Shown here: positions 47,817 to 60,042 of the stretch, one piece after another
Numbering within the stretch: position 1 is the first letter of the stretch
Layout of the letters: each line of letters begins with the position of its first letter
Source: Zanthoxylum bungeanum
Taxonomy: Eukaryota > Streptophyta > Magnoliopsida > Sapindales > Rutaceae
DNA length: 64,000 nucleotides
Assembly (NCBI GenBank): GCA_019454045.1
Contig: SKCR01034792.1
Coordinates: 1-64,000 of the forward strand
Direction: 5' to 3'
Notes under the pieces: model-generated
The model's database searches: none
Told to the model about the DNA's origin: nothing
The model's input: only the letters and a program-made list of their open reading frames with translations
Program-made: the position numbers and the translations under genes

Positions 47817-50330
47817 TTTGATCAAGCATGAAAAAGTTAGGGTTAAAATTGGGGATAATCAATTGAAGCAAGATTTGGTTAAATTGGATGTTAAAGTATG
47901 CTTGTATGTTGATGAATTGAAGTTGTGCATGATCAATTTCATGAAATTGGATTGGATTCAATTTTCCCCAAATTTTGGGCATGACAAATTGGGTAAAATC
48001 AATTGAAGCATGATTTGATTAAATTGATTGATTAAGTATGCTTAAATGTTGTTGAATTAAAGATTGATTGGATCAATTTGAAGAAATTGTGTTTGGAACA
48101 AATTTCCCCAATTTTTTATGTTGGCATAAAGTGAAAAATTTGGGTAAACTTGATTTTGAGCATGTTTGATGAAATTGGATGATTTAGAATGCTTAAAGTA
48201 TGTTTAATTGATGATTGATTGGATCAATTTGTTGAAAATGTGTTTGGAACAATTTTCCCCAAATTGCTTATGCTGGCCGAAATTGAGACCCTAATATCTT
48301 GGTGAATTTTTTGTTTGTTTGATCATTGGATGACTTGAAACAAATGGGTAATGTTGAATTGAAGTTTGATTGGATTGAATTTTGATTTGGAACAATTTTC
48401 CCCAAATTAAAGTAAGCTTGGCCGAATTGAATTGGATATGAAATTCATTGTGTTTTTTGTATTTTGATTCATTAGATGAGTTTAATTGATTTGGGAAATG
48501 GTGATTGTGGATTCAATTTGATTGAAACCAAATCGGATTAAAAAACCCCTAAATGCCAAGACTTTAAAGCATGTAAAATGGGTTTGGTTTTAATAAATTG
48601 TGTTAGACACTATTTGATGTTGAAATGCATGATTAAGTATGCTAATTGATGTTTTAGAAATATTAATTAGGTGGTTAATTATGTATGACACTTAGGTTAG
48701 TTAATTATGAAATTTGGAATTTTATAAGTTAATTAATTGGGCTTGTTTTTGGAAATTGGGCCTTAAATGTTATAATTGGGCTTTTGGGCTTTGTTGTACA
48801 AAGTTGGGTTTAGGCAAAATTGGTTGGATCCAATTAGGCCCAAAACTGCATCCATAAAGTCCAATTATGACTTAATGGACCATAATTATTTAATTGGGCC
48901 TAATGGGCCAAAATTAATTTAAAGGCTTATGGGGTAACTCCCGGATTGGACTTTGGTTATCGGTTTGACCCGAGTTGACCAAAAGTCCACGCCTTAAGAA
49001 ATTAATTAAAAGCCCATTGGACTTTAATTAAATAAATGTTTGACGTTAATTGGGCTTTGAGACCCATAACGATTGAATTTGGAATTTAAATTGTAGAAGG
49101 TTCGTTAATAAAAGTGTAATATTTAATTTGGAATTAAATAGTGAATTAGAATTAAATGCGTATTAAATTGGATTTAATTATGTAGTTTAATTTAATTCGA
49201 GAATTCGTACTTTGAGTACTTATTCGTAAAACGAGTTTGACTCGAGCAAAAATCAAATAGTTGTTTGAACATTGGATGATCACTAATTATCAGATTAATT
49301 AATTGGATTAGATTGATTGATAACATGTTTGTATGAATACATGGTTGCGATGCGTGAATAATGTATATCGGATGGATATTAGTCGGGTGGGACAATTTTG
49401 GAAATTGTAATAAATTTGATTTATTAAATTGGACCTGCGTGTCCAGCCTTATCACCTATATACTCTTTGTATTCTCTTCTCACCTATTCCCCTCAATGTA
49501 AATGAGGTTTCTTTAGAAGTGTAGTGTAACGGGTAGAAGTAAATACATGTGCTAGCTTTGGAGAGAGAAAATGAGAGATTTTATCTAGGATCAATGTAAA
49601 GTATCCATCCGCATATCATTATTATTTTATTTTATATGCGCTTTATTATGTGTTTAGAATGCATGTTTAAGGGTGTATGATGATGAGACCTTAACAAAGA
49701 TAATAAATTGGTTGCCAATTGCACGCGAAAAACCCTCGCTCAATATCAAGTGTTTTTCCTTCCATTGAGTGATTCTTACTCAAGATCCGAGATTGGCATT
49801 GGGTTGTTGGCCAAAGTCAGGCCCTTTGTCCGTCGAAGATGTGTTTGAATCACGAGAGTTTTGTTCCATATCGGTGTCTTGTCCAAGTTGTGGTTTGTTG
49901 GCCAAAGTCAAGACCACTTCTTGTCCATCGACATTGATTACGAAGCTTTCCATGGTCAATGGGTCACGCTTGACTGGGATCACTAGGTTTGTTGTGCCAA
50001 AGCCAAGGCTTAGTTGATTCAGAGGAAAAAGGTTAAAGGTAATACATTGGATGTATTGGCATATATAAGATATATGTTTAGGATTTGGATATCCGCCTAC
50101 TGGATCTAGGAATTGGATGGGATCCAATTGATCTTCGAGATCTACCTAGTTAATTATCATACAATTTGTTGGCCAAAGTCAAGATTGTGTGATATTTAAC
50201 GGGATCCTAGCCCACTAGGAAACTCGGTTTCCCGAGTACTCGACAGAGGGTTAGAGGCTCGACGAAAAATAGTGGGAGGCAAGAATTGAATTTGCAATAC
50301 TCGCTCAATTACTCGTCATACGCGCTCATT
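47817..50330 (+). other. Leader of E5
   Basis: Longer at its start than in E1: three diverged copies of a piece with AATTGAAGCATGATTTG and TTCCCCAAATT lie within 47817-48420, suggesting local duplication. The TGGGCY cluster (48740-49060) and the both-strand-open stretch (49769-50017) follow. No recognised gene. Confidence 0.5.
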
Positions 50331-53300
50331 CAAATTATTTCGTCGTATTATTAAATGTTAGTTGGACTAATATTTAAATTGTTGTTTTAATAAACAGTTG
50401 GACTGTATTATAGTTGATTATATATAATTGGATTATATTAATCAATATATTTGAATCAATTAATTTCAGTTTACATTTGATTTTATAATTGGATTATAGT
50501 AATCAATGTAATTCAGGTTAATTAATTTGGATTATATTTGATTATATAGTTGGACTATTATAATCATTATAATAAATAGTACCACTAATCGTTGATTGAA
50601 TAGTTGGACTATTGTAATCAAGATAAATTGAAAAGTTGGATATTTAAAATATAATCTTGGATTAAAATATTTTAAATGATTTAATTTTCAAATTGGGAAT
50701 AATTTCAAGATGGTCTTGGAAATTAATAAGTTATTTTATTTGATAAAATAATGAATTATGCCTAAAGCCCAGAGTTAAGCGAATAAGTGGAATATGAAAT
50801 TTGGAATATTCATATAATGATAACTTTAGCGCTTAATCCATTAAGCTTGTCGTAGTAGACTCCCTAATTTGTGAATCAGAATTAAGGATTAGGTCTTCTA
50901 GGAAGATAATAGGACAAATCCAAAAAGGAATTGAAGACGAGCAAGACTCTTACTTCAAATATGTTTGTCATAATTATGTTCACAACTAGTATTGAAATTG
51001 GATTTTAAATACTTAGTGTGATACATAAATATATACTGTTGTGCAGAATCTGTTTTGAACAGGATACTGACTTCAGATGAGATTTCTCTGCGAATTGAAA
51101 ACGGGACGATAGTCGCTATTTTAACCGTAGATACCTAAGTTTAGGAACTGCCCTTCGGGTGTGTACTTAAATTAGGAAACTGTTAAAATGTAACTAGTTT
51201 GACTAGAAACATTATCTCTATATCGCGTATAACCTACTGCGGGTGTACCTTTATATTCTAGAACACTGAAGTGTTTTATTATATAAAGATGATATTGAGA
51301 TAAACACATTAGATGTGAATAACAGCATTTATATTTTGAATATAAATAATATCTCAAATACATAACATGACAAATAAATAGCTCAAACTGATTTGATCAA
51401 TTAAGAAACTAATTGTGGCATTGTTGTCTGGGACACAATTGAACAAGACTCGTGTATCCACACTTTTGAAGAGTGGGTACTAGGACTGATTTGACTATTC
51501 AAATAAGGTCTACGAATCTAGTTTATTTGATATAGTACCTAAAACACTATTTACTTGGTAATATTGTAAGGCCACCGATCTGTTAGCCCTATTCATGGTG
51601 AAGTAAGTGGGCCCATATCTAGCTAGGCTAGATGTGAACATGAATATTTCGTGACCTTAACGGATGTGGCATCACGTTATGGTTATGTGTTTCTTTTGAA
51701 GAACACAAATCGGAAACTTTAAAGTTTCGACACGAAGTAAATAAACAGATCGGCTATAGTATTATGCCGCCACGGTAAGACCGTAATGAAAATACTTAAG
51801 CAGTAAGTTTCTCGTATACTTGAAAGAGTAGAGTATTCTTTCAATGAGGACTCCTCCCGGAACACGTCATTTTGACGGTGTGTCCGAACAGGATTAACCG
51901 AATTTTGTTAGACATAATAAGGTTAATCACGAGTCACTCTGAGCTACCATTTCCTTCAACGGATAAGATTTAAACAGTGCAAGAACTTATTTTGAATAAG
52001 GTTCCATAATAATCTGTTTGACAGATATCATATTAGATATGAACGGTAAAGAAACCGGGTTTCTCATTCCTGACTATTTGGGTATGATTGGCATATGTTT
52101 GGATGATACCAAACTAAAACCCAAATATGATAAGTGACAATTGTAGATCATCCTAGGGATACCATAAGTATTGTACTTAACACCTCACAAGAGAACAATT
52201 AGATTGTTGCTCACCATGCGGTTTTCCTAGGAGGAATACCGATATGCAGTGGTAAGTGGGAGGATAGTATAACTCGATGAAAATCGGAGTAATATTGTTC
52301 AAGGCATTAAATCTTAATGGAACAAATATAGTTGATCAAGGATGAAACTATACCATTAATCTTCGAATACACGAGAACAAAGGAAGTGATACGAGGTATC
52401 GACTCCCTATTATGACAAAGTGTCATGAGTCCGAAATGGATTCCATGTATATCAACCAGTTTGGATACTAGTTGATGTACCACATGGCATTGTGCCTACT
52501 GGTACTATATAAGTCTTCAAGGAAGACGTACATGGATGGCAACATACCAACGTATAAAGCTAGGCTTTTAACGGAAAGGTATCGTTATCGACATTGTGTT
52601 GATTACGATTCAACCTTTTACCTATTGCCACGGTAGATCCATTTGGATGATGCTTGCTAACGCGAGCATAAGTTCTTGGAATTATCATTTTGATACAATC
52701 ATAATGGTGTATGATTTAATTCAAAATGAAAAAGTAATTCTTGTGTATATAAGGAGGTTAGTGGGAGCGCACTGACAGTGACTGTCCTATAAAATACTGA
52801 TAATATGTCATTTCTTGGAAATGATATTCCCATAAAATAAATGTCGGCGAAAGCTTGGCTTTCGAAATACTCTCCGTGGAACTGTACATTGAAAAATGTA
52901 CAAGACCTGGTGTATCATACGCTTTGAGCATATGGATTCACAAACAGGCTAATCCGAGTGATAGTCACTGGATTGATGTTAGGAACATCCGTTAGTATCT
53001 TAGAGAACTAAGGATGCTGTCTTAGTCTATGGAGAATGAGAACTTGAAGTGACTGGGATCACTGTAGCAAGTTTCCTATAACCGATAAAGACGACTAAAA
53101 GTCGCAAACGGTACTATACAGTTTGAATAACGGTGCAGTGAGCTGGAAATCTTCCAAGCAAGATACTGTTACCGAATAAACAATAAATGCGGGTTAATTG
53201 CAGCAGCTGAGGCAGCAATAGAAGTCATTTGGGTCGATACATATCTAATTAGATTAGATATAGTTCTGTTAGCTGCTGAGCTAGGCATCAGCACAGGCTA

Positions 53301-53505
53301 AAGAATTAATGGTCTCATCAACGACCCAGATACATACTTACATATTCATCTGATTCGTTCGGATCATACATCGTGGCGATGTGATGATCAAATAAATCGC
53401 ATCAAGATGATAATCATGCAAATCCGCTGACGAAAGCTTTTCTCAGCAATTTGAGCGAACCGTACATAGTTCGGGTGTGGGACACTTGAGTGACTGGCTA
53501 TGTGC
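50331..53505 (+). pseudogene. Decayed gag-pol of E5
   Basis: Collinear with E1 but with two extra deletions. The C-terminal gag and zinc knuckle are lost around 50895-50930. The reverse transcriptase segment containing the catalytic-core start is lost around 52665-52675. The integrase TAG shared with the other copies is at 51624-51626. The PLTKAF-like end of RNase H is near 53417-53440. No product is possible. Confidence 0.8.
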
Positions 53506-54114
53506 CAAGTGGGAGATTGTTGGACAAAATGACCCATAGCGTCACTATTTGCACAGATCATTGTGTTGTTGTAGCAAATTAACTATGTGACAAGGAAATT
53601 GCACTCTCATCATTTGTGATTAGATCACCATAGATGTATAAATGAAGAGAGGTCTCTATGATTAGTTCCTGGATTGAGAATGATATGAGACAGCATCAAT
53701 CCCCGAAGGATTAATCATTAAATATCCCTAGCCGGAGTATTATCGAGACTGGACATCGATAATGCGGAATAGGCTAGTATTGCACTTGTGCGCGTTGTGA
53801 GGGCACAACGGCATAGTTCTCATATATATATAAGTATCGGATACTTATGCAAGTGCGATAGGAGGTCGTGTTTCACCGATGGTACGGGAAACAGCTTCGC
53901 TCTGGATAGACCCCTCGGAATCCCATTGGTATTATGACTATGTGTCTATGGGAGGCCGAAATCAAGGTAGATGTGTATAGTCTTAACCTGAGACTTACAT
54001 CGCTAATACTTGCGATAATCGGTAGACTTTGGTCTTGGTGGTACAGGGCTTTAACCGGTTCTGAGTACACCACTTCTGGGTTTATCAGAGAGTCGTAGTG
54101 TATTGGGTGTGATG
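53506..54114 (+). repeat. Polypurine tract and truncated 3' LTR of E5
   Basis: CAAGTGGGAGAT (53506-53517) precedes TGTTGGACAAAATGACCC. The LTR matches subfamily B to 54114 and is then replaced by the Tat LTR. TGATG at 54110-54114 fits both. Confidence 0.88.
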
Positions 54115-54489
54115 GCTCAATATGTCCAATGTGTGATATTGCGTGTTTGTTGTTTAAAGACTTACTTTCAAGCATGCAAACTTAGATTAGGATTTATTTA
54201 GCGGAAGCATATTAGATCTAATTGACCTTTGAACATGATTATTGAGTAGATGCGGTTGATTTATTGTACAAATTATATCATCACAATGACATAAGTAAGG
54301 GACCATTCCGAACCCAACGGTTTGAGGTCTTCCCTTGCGAGGGGTGAGTGCGGCCTTAAACCTTTGTCCCGGTTCACACCGGGTGGCGACTCCATTATTC
54401 TTCGGTTTAGTTCCTCGTGGACTACTCCGTACTCTCAACTAGGCCCTGTGTCTATAAAAGCATGCGTCGCCCAAGTTCTGTGTCCTACA
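54110..54489 (+). repeat. 5' LTR of the Tat element, truncated to its last 380 bases
   Basis: Matches 61645-62024 from TGATGGCTCAATATG to GTGTCCTACA. The full LTR at 60043 is about 1.98 kb, so about 1.6 kb has been lost here. Confidence 0.9.
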
Positions 54490-54492
54490 GTC

Positions 54493-54510
54493 TGGCGACT
54501 CCACTGGGGA
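54493..54510 (+). other. Primer-binding site, tRNA-Arg type
   Basis: TGGCGACTCCACTGGGGA starts three bases after the LTR end. It complements the 3' end of a plant tRNA-Arg except for one base; Ogre/Tat elements are known to use tRNA-Arg. Confidence 0.88.
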
Positions 54511-54592
54511 TAAAGAATCGGCCTCGAAATCATGTCTTGTGTTGTGTATAATTTGTGCATTAGTTGACTGTGTCTGTAGTGGGTTGAGGGGG

Positions 54593-54855
54593 TTAATCAA
54601 AGGCTTAGTTGAAGCTAGGTGATGGTTGGGTGTCTTCCTTCATTCACTACCTTTCGAGGAAAAGCTGTGAAGGCACCTAGATGATCATTACCTGTAGCTT
54701 GTTGTGATAGACTAGTTTGGAGAACCCGTTGTTTATTCCTGTCACCAAGTGATAAGAGCCTAAGAGGCTTGGGTACTTAAGAGAGCCTCGCTCCACCCTC
54801 CCTCTGGGGAATCTACAACGGGAAATTCATTCGACAGTTAATCACACAGCATAAC
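54593..54855 (+). repeat. Structured block shared with the gag-only element (copy 2)
   Basis: Matches 38261-38527. The stem CTAGGTG (54615-54621) / CACCTAG (54675-54681) and the AGCCT/AGGCT/AGCCT trio are kept. Here it lies about 80 bases after the PBS, where LTR elements usually carry RNA dimerisation or packaging signals. That placement is the only functional hint. Confidence 0.8.
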
Positions 54856-55409
54856 TCGTTGGCACGTACCGTAAGGTATAAAAAGGGTGCGCTCACTTGG
54901 TCGCTTGAACCCTTGAGTGGGGAGTCCTAGTTGTGGGCAAACCTTCGTCAGCGAGAGCCTTTGACCGCGTCCCGTGAACCCACTCATGAATCTTAGCCAT
55001 AAAGAACCAATAGAAGTTATTTATTTTATATTAATGTGTTGGTCCGCCGTCATTTAGATCCAGTTGGACCTTTTGTCAAAAGATGTCAACTTGTTGGGCT
55101 ATTTAAATTGGGACGAGTTCATGTTCTTTGACAGTTGGGTCAAAAGCTTCTAAAATATCGGTAGGCCATTTTGTGAATGGGCCTCTTATCATTTGAACTC
55201 ATTTAGCCATATCATCGCAAAGTGCAAACATATTGGGCCTTTTCAACTGGGACAAGTTGGCACCGCGCAATAGTGTGGTTGAATACTTTAAAATGATAAT
55301 GGGCTGACTTATATATTCCATGCATCGCATACATCTCATGCATCTCATCCATACATGCATCATGTTAACCCTTGTGTCTTAAAAGCCATCATAGATACCT
55401 GTTGGGTTA
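54856..55409 (+). other. Leader of the Tat element; gag and protease deleted
   Basis: GC-richer leader (54860-55000), then AT-rich sequence with three TTGGGCC/TTGGGCT phrases and a run of CATGCATC-like steps at 55318-55367. No gag or protease motif is present before reverse transcriptase sense begins at about 55410, so roughly the first half of the coding region has been deleted. Confidence 0.6.
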
Positions 55410-57776
55410 GGAAAAAGAAGTTAGAGCATTCATTGGGAAAATCCAGTATATTAGTCGGTTCATTGCCAAGCTGATGTTAGTATGTGAGCCCATCTTTAAG
55501 TTGTTGAGGAAAGATCAGCCGGTAAAATGGAACGAGCAGTGTCAGAAAGCATTCAACAAAATCAGGGAATACTTGGTGAAGCCTCATGTTCTAAAACCTC
55601 GGAGACATGGCAGGCCTTTGGTACTTTATTTGGCTATTGAACCCGAAGCGCTGGGGGCGATGATGGTACAAGCCGATGAGACAGGAGTAGAGCATGTTGT
55701 CTACTACCTTAGTAAGAAGTTGCTTTCGTACGAAGCCCGCTATCAAGACGTGGAGAAGATTTGTCTACCAGTAGTATGGGCGTCCAGGAATTTACGCCAC
55801 TACTTCCAGTCTTACAAGATCCAAGTGGTCGCAAAGGAGAATCCTTTGAAGTATCTACATTCGGTACTTTCACTAGTTGGAAAGCTGGGTAGATGTTTAG
55901 TACTGCTGACTGAATTTGACATCGAGTACCTCACTTCAAAGGTAATCAAAGGGCGAGCCGTGGCAGAATTCCTGGCCTTGTAACCTGTTGAAGGGGATCA
56001 GTACAAGTTTGAGTTCCCTGATGAAGAAATCCAAGCTATAGTAGTCCAAGGATGGAAGATGTATTTTGACGGAGTAGTGAACTGTAAAGGAGCTGGAATC
56101 AGAATTGTAATAGTCACCCCTGAGGGAGAAACTTTTCCTATGGCCAAGAGGTTGACATTCGGAGTGACTAACAACATGGCTGAGTACGAAGCATGTGCAT
56201 TCGGATTAACGACATTAATGGCCTTGAGAGCTAAGAATATGGAAGTCTATGGAGAATCAATGTTGGCGATCCAATAGATGTAAGGAGAATGGGAGCTAAA
56301 GAAAGAATAGTTGAAGCCGTACTTGTTCCATCTTAAAAGTGTGGCAAAGACTATCCCTGACTGCAAATTTCAACACTTACCGCGGGAAGAAAATCAGATG
56401 GCAGATGCATTGGCAACACTGGCCGCAACTTGGGAAAATCCAGAGAAACTGGTGATGAGACCGCTTGTGTTGACGATGGCAAATAAGCCGGTCTATGAGA
56501 TAGGGTAGAATCTTGGAAGTGGAGGTCGATGATGGGAAACCGTGGTACCATGATATTCAGAGGTATCTAGACCGATGAGCATTCCTGAAAGAAGCGAGTA
56601 GAAAAGACCGAGTAGCCATTCAAAAGTTGGCTTCTCAGTATGTGAGTTTGAAGGGCAAACTCTACAAGAGGCAGGCCAATGGTATTCAACTGAAATGTTT
56701 GAGAAAGGAAGAAGCTCAGAAGATAATGGAAGAGGTGCACGCAGGTGTCTGTGGACCACATATGAATGGATTGAACTTGTCCCGCAAGATTGTGAGACAA
56801 GGTTTTTACTGATCAACCATGGAAGCTGACTGTGCGAAGCTGGTAAAGCACTGTCACGATTGTCAAGCACACGACAATTTGAATCATCTGCCGCATACAG
56901 AGTTGCATGGGTTGTCAAAACCATGGAATTTCTCAGCTTGGGGAATAGATATGATCGGAGAGATTCGACCGAATGCATCGGATGGGCACCGTTTCATAGT
57001 AGTGGTCGTGGACTACTTCTCGAAATGGGTGGAAGTTGAATCATTCTGCAATGTTACAGCAAAGCAGATAGCGAAGTTTATAGCTCGGAATCTCATTTTC
57101 CGGTATGGTATGCCGCATCATGTGGTAACGAATAATGGAGTCCAATTTCAGGGAGAAACTAAGGCAATGCTACAGAAGTATGGAATAGGCCATCACAAGT
57201 CCTCACCATACAGGCCGCAGGCTAATGGGGCAGTCGAGGCAACCAAAAAGATAATAAAGACGATTTTGGCGAAGATGACAGAGAATTATAAAGGTTGGGC
57301 TGATAAGCTGCCATATGCCTTCTGGGGGTACAGAACTTCTGTGAGGACAGCGACAGGAGCTATGCCTTACTCTCTAGTTTATGGAATGGAAGCGGTACTG
57401 CCGGTGGAAGTTGAGATACAGTCCATGCAGGTATTAGCAGAAGCAGATTTGCCTGGACCTCACAGAGGTTTGGCAGTTAGCATTGATGGATGAGAAGAGG
57501 ATGAAGTCCTTGCATCACATGCAGATATATCAGAAGAGGTTGGCTCAAGCATTTAATAAGAATGTGCGTCCTACCAAGATCAAGAAAAGTGATTTGGTAC
57601 TCAAGCAATCGAAGCCATCGATGACAGACCCGAAAGGAAAGTTCAGGCCAAATTGGGAAGGACCCTACATCGTTCAGAAGGTAATGGGAAATGGAGCAGT
57701 GAGACTGTCGGACTTGGAAGGGAATGAGTTCACAGAGCCAATCAACGTTGACAGATTGAAACTGTATTTTGCCTGA
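55410..57776 (+). pseudogene. Tat-type pol remnant: RT end, RNase H, archaeal RNase H, integrase
   Basis: Domains in order: RT thumb and connection with VRAFIGKIQYISRFIAKL (about 55422-55475); RNase H with YYLSKKLLSYEARYQ (55704-55750); second RNase H starting WKMYFDG (56053) with NNMAEYEAC (56170) and MADALATL (56398); integrase zinc finger HAGVCGPH and CHDCQ (56738-56864); core with GIDMIG and VEA of the third acid; C-terminal GPY module (WEGPYIVQKV, about 57655-57680). In-frame stops lie at 55981, 56275, 56281, 56308, 56506, 56576 and 56810. Frameshifts occur near 56510 and 57450. The second catalytic Asp of integrase is Asn (codon 57131-57133). Most stops fit C-to-T or G-to-A change. Confidence 0.9.
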
Positions 57777-58976
57777 GGGACAGAAGACTGAATAGTCACC
57801 CGCAGAAGACCTAACCCAACGGGGATAAAGAGAACTCATGCATGCATGCATACATATAACCCATTATTACATTTCTTTTTGCGTGTTTTGTGTTTTTATT
57901 TTACATTCACATGTTTCAAAGAAGAAAAGAGAAAGCGGCAAAGACAAGCCAATCAGAAACAGCGAAAGCACTGTATTGAATTTGGGTAGAAATCCTAGGG
58001 CTGAGGTCTACATCGGTGTTAAGATTCAGATGGTGATCTGAGGGTTGAGGCCCATTTTGAGTTTGAGTTTCGGGTATGGATCCCGGGGGCGAAGCCCACA
58101 TTGAGGAAGAATTCCTTGGAGTGAGTGAGTAAAAAAAATAAAAAAAAATAAAAAAAAATGAGTGAGAAATAAGTCTTTGATGGTTAGACATATGTTCGGT
58201 GATGCCATTGTGTGCTGTAGGGAGAAGCCTTAGAAACGAGAAGTGTGAGACGCACTCTTATATGGTATTCGGAATGGATTGATCTCGGCTAGACTCATAA
58301 AGCATTTGATAAAGGTATCTCAACAGTAGAAGCCTGAGCGGTTGATGAGATGACTAGTTGAAGAGATGGTGGATCAGTGAATGACCGTTTGCCTGGATGT
58401 CCACACTGTTTTGCCTTTGCTACGATACATGATATGGTTGGAAAATAAAGAAAGAAAAGTCTCTGTAATGAAAAGAAAAATAGACCGCCTATAACCAATA
58501 AGCTTGAAGCTACTCATAGGCGAGTATTAGGACCACCATGAGGATAAATTCTACCTTGAAGGGTAGGTGTGTCAAGAAAAAAAGAAAGAGAAAGAAGAAA
58601 GAAAAAAAAAGAAAAAGAGAAGTCCAAAATGAAAAGAAATGGACGATGCAATAAAAGAAGACCATATCATGTTGAGTATGCTACAGTAATCACAGACCGT
58701 GACCCAGACATCCAGGTTGGTTTGACCCTCTGGTCCGATTCTCCGAAGCGAAATCATCGAGTTGGCTGACTTAAGGAATAAGCTGCGAAAGAGCCTTAGA
58801 ACACACACTAGGAGTCTAGTTCAGATCACCCGTTCAAAAGATTAGGTTTGAGTGTGTCGAGTAATTTGAAGATTCTTTGGCTTTGACGTGAAGCACTCGT
58901 TGAGGACAAAAAATTGTTTAACTATCAAGATTATCTCGAAGAGAGGCACTACATGGTGTTGAAAAATAGTATCAGC
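57777..58976 (+). other. 3' untranslated region of the Tat element, first part
   Basis: About 1.2 kb with no gene. It has purine-rich runs (58572-58624), an A-rich patch (58130-58160) and phrases such as GGGGGCGAAGCCCACATTG that foreshadow the tandem units downstream. Confidence 0.6.
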
Positions 58977-59224
58977 ATCAGTTTCTGCCGGGTATGGCAT
59001 TCTGAGGGCGAGGCCCACGTCAGTTCAATATCAGTTTCTGCCGAGTATGGCATTCTGAGGGCGAAGCCCACGTTAGTTCAGTATCAGTTTCTACCGGGTA
59101 TGGCATTCCGGGGGCGAGGCTCACCTATGACATCAGATTAGTTCAGCCAGGTACGGCACTCCGGGTATGGAGATATCAGATCAGTTTTTCCAGGTACGGC
59201 ACTCCGGGTATGGAGATATCAACT
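58977..59224 (+). repeat. 53-base repeat (three units) and 43-base repeat (two units)
   Basis: ATCAGTTTCTGCCGGGTATG-type units start at 58977, 59030 and 59083, exactly 53 apart. They are followed by two units of about 43 bases with CCAGGTACGGCACTCCGGGT. Both share a GGTAYGGCAYTC core with the 65-base array that follows. The 75-codon frame at 58914-59141 is a repeat artefact. Confidence 0.9.
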
Positions 59225-59912
59225 GCGACACCCTAGGTACGGGGTTAGCATCCAGATATTTGTGGCTCTCTAGGTACGGAGACGTCACCGTGAAACCCTA
59301 AGTACGGGGTTAACATTCAGACATTTGTGGCTCTCTAGGTACGGAGACGTCACTGCGACACCCTAGGTACGAGGTTAGCACTCAGACATTTGTGGCACTC
59401 TAGGTACGAAGGCGTCACTGCGACACCCTAAGTATGGGGTTAGCATCCAGATATTTGTGGCTCTCTAGGTACGGAGACGTCACCGCGACACCCTAGGTAC
59501 GGGGTTAGCATTCAGACATTTGTGGCTCTCTATGTACGGAGACGTCACTGCGACACCCTAGGTATGGGGTTAGCACTCAGACATTTGTGGCTCTCTAGGT
59601 ACGAAGACGTCACCGTGACACCCTAGGTACGGGGTTAGCACTCAGACATTTGTGGCACTCAAGGTACGAAGGCGTCACTGCGACACCCTAGGTACGGCGT
59701 TAGCACTCAGACATTTGTGGCTCTCTAGGTATGGAGACGTCACCGCGACACCCAGGTACGGGGTTAGCACTCGGACATTTGTGGCACTCTAGGTACGGAG
59801 GCGTCACTGCGACATCCTAGGTACGGGGTTAGCACTCAGACAACAACAACATCACTACGGCACTCTAGGTACGGAGACGCAACCGCGACACCCTAGGTAC
59901 GGGGTTTAGCAC
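59225..59912 (+). repeat. 65-base tandem array, eleven units
   Basis: The GCGACACCC landmark starts at 59225, 59290, 59355, 59420, 59485, 59550, 59615, 59680, 59745, 59809 and 59885, a period of exactly 65 for most of the array. Each unit has two halves built on CTAGGTACGG. Units ending GGCACTC...GGCGTCACTG recur at positions three, seven and nine, hinting at higher-order structure. Arrays of this kind in Tat/Ogre 3' regions are known to seed satellite DNA. Confidence 0.95.
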
Positions 59913-60030
59913 TATCAACTCAAACACAGCAGGCGGACCATGTGGCAGCTGGCGAGCCAGGTAAGTAAAAATACATTGCACATACTTTGATAGGAATTGT
60001 CATCATCACACACTGCACAAGTCCCATCAA

Positions 60031-60042
60031 AGTGGGGGCGAC
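60031..60042 (+). other. Polypurine tract of the Tat element
   Basis: AGTGGGGGCGAC directly precedes TGTAGGC, the start of the 3' LTR. Confidence 0.82.

Larger units (their letters stand above)
46131..54114 (+). mobile_element. Ty1/copia element E5, both LTRs truncated
   Basis: Partial 5' LTR 46131-47802, PBS, leader, decayed gag-pol, polypurine tract and partial 3' LTR 53518-54114. The 3' LTR start (TGTTGGACAAAATGACCC) identifies subfamily B. The left LTR lacks about its first 490 bases compared with the solo LTR at 40790. The right LTR is cut at 54110-54114 by the Tat element. Confidence 0.85.

Noticed and set aside
54322..54513. A conserved plus-strand frame also present at 61857-62123
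   Set aside because: It is inside the duplicated Tat LTR end, crosses the PBS in one copy and copia integrase in the other, and has no domain.
56493..56978. A 161-codon minus-strand frame, and another at 57477-57851
   Set aside because: Both are opposite-strand shadows of the Tat integrase, which is recognisable by conserved motifs on the plus strand.
58572..58624. Lys/Arg-rich frame
   Set aside because: It is a translation of a purine-rich low-complexity tract.
58914..59141. A 75-codon frame with an internal repeat
   Set aside because: It comes from the 53-base tandem repeat in the Tat 3' region.
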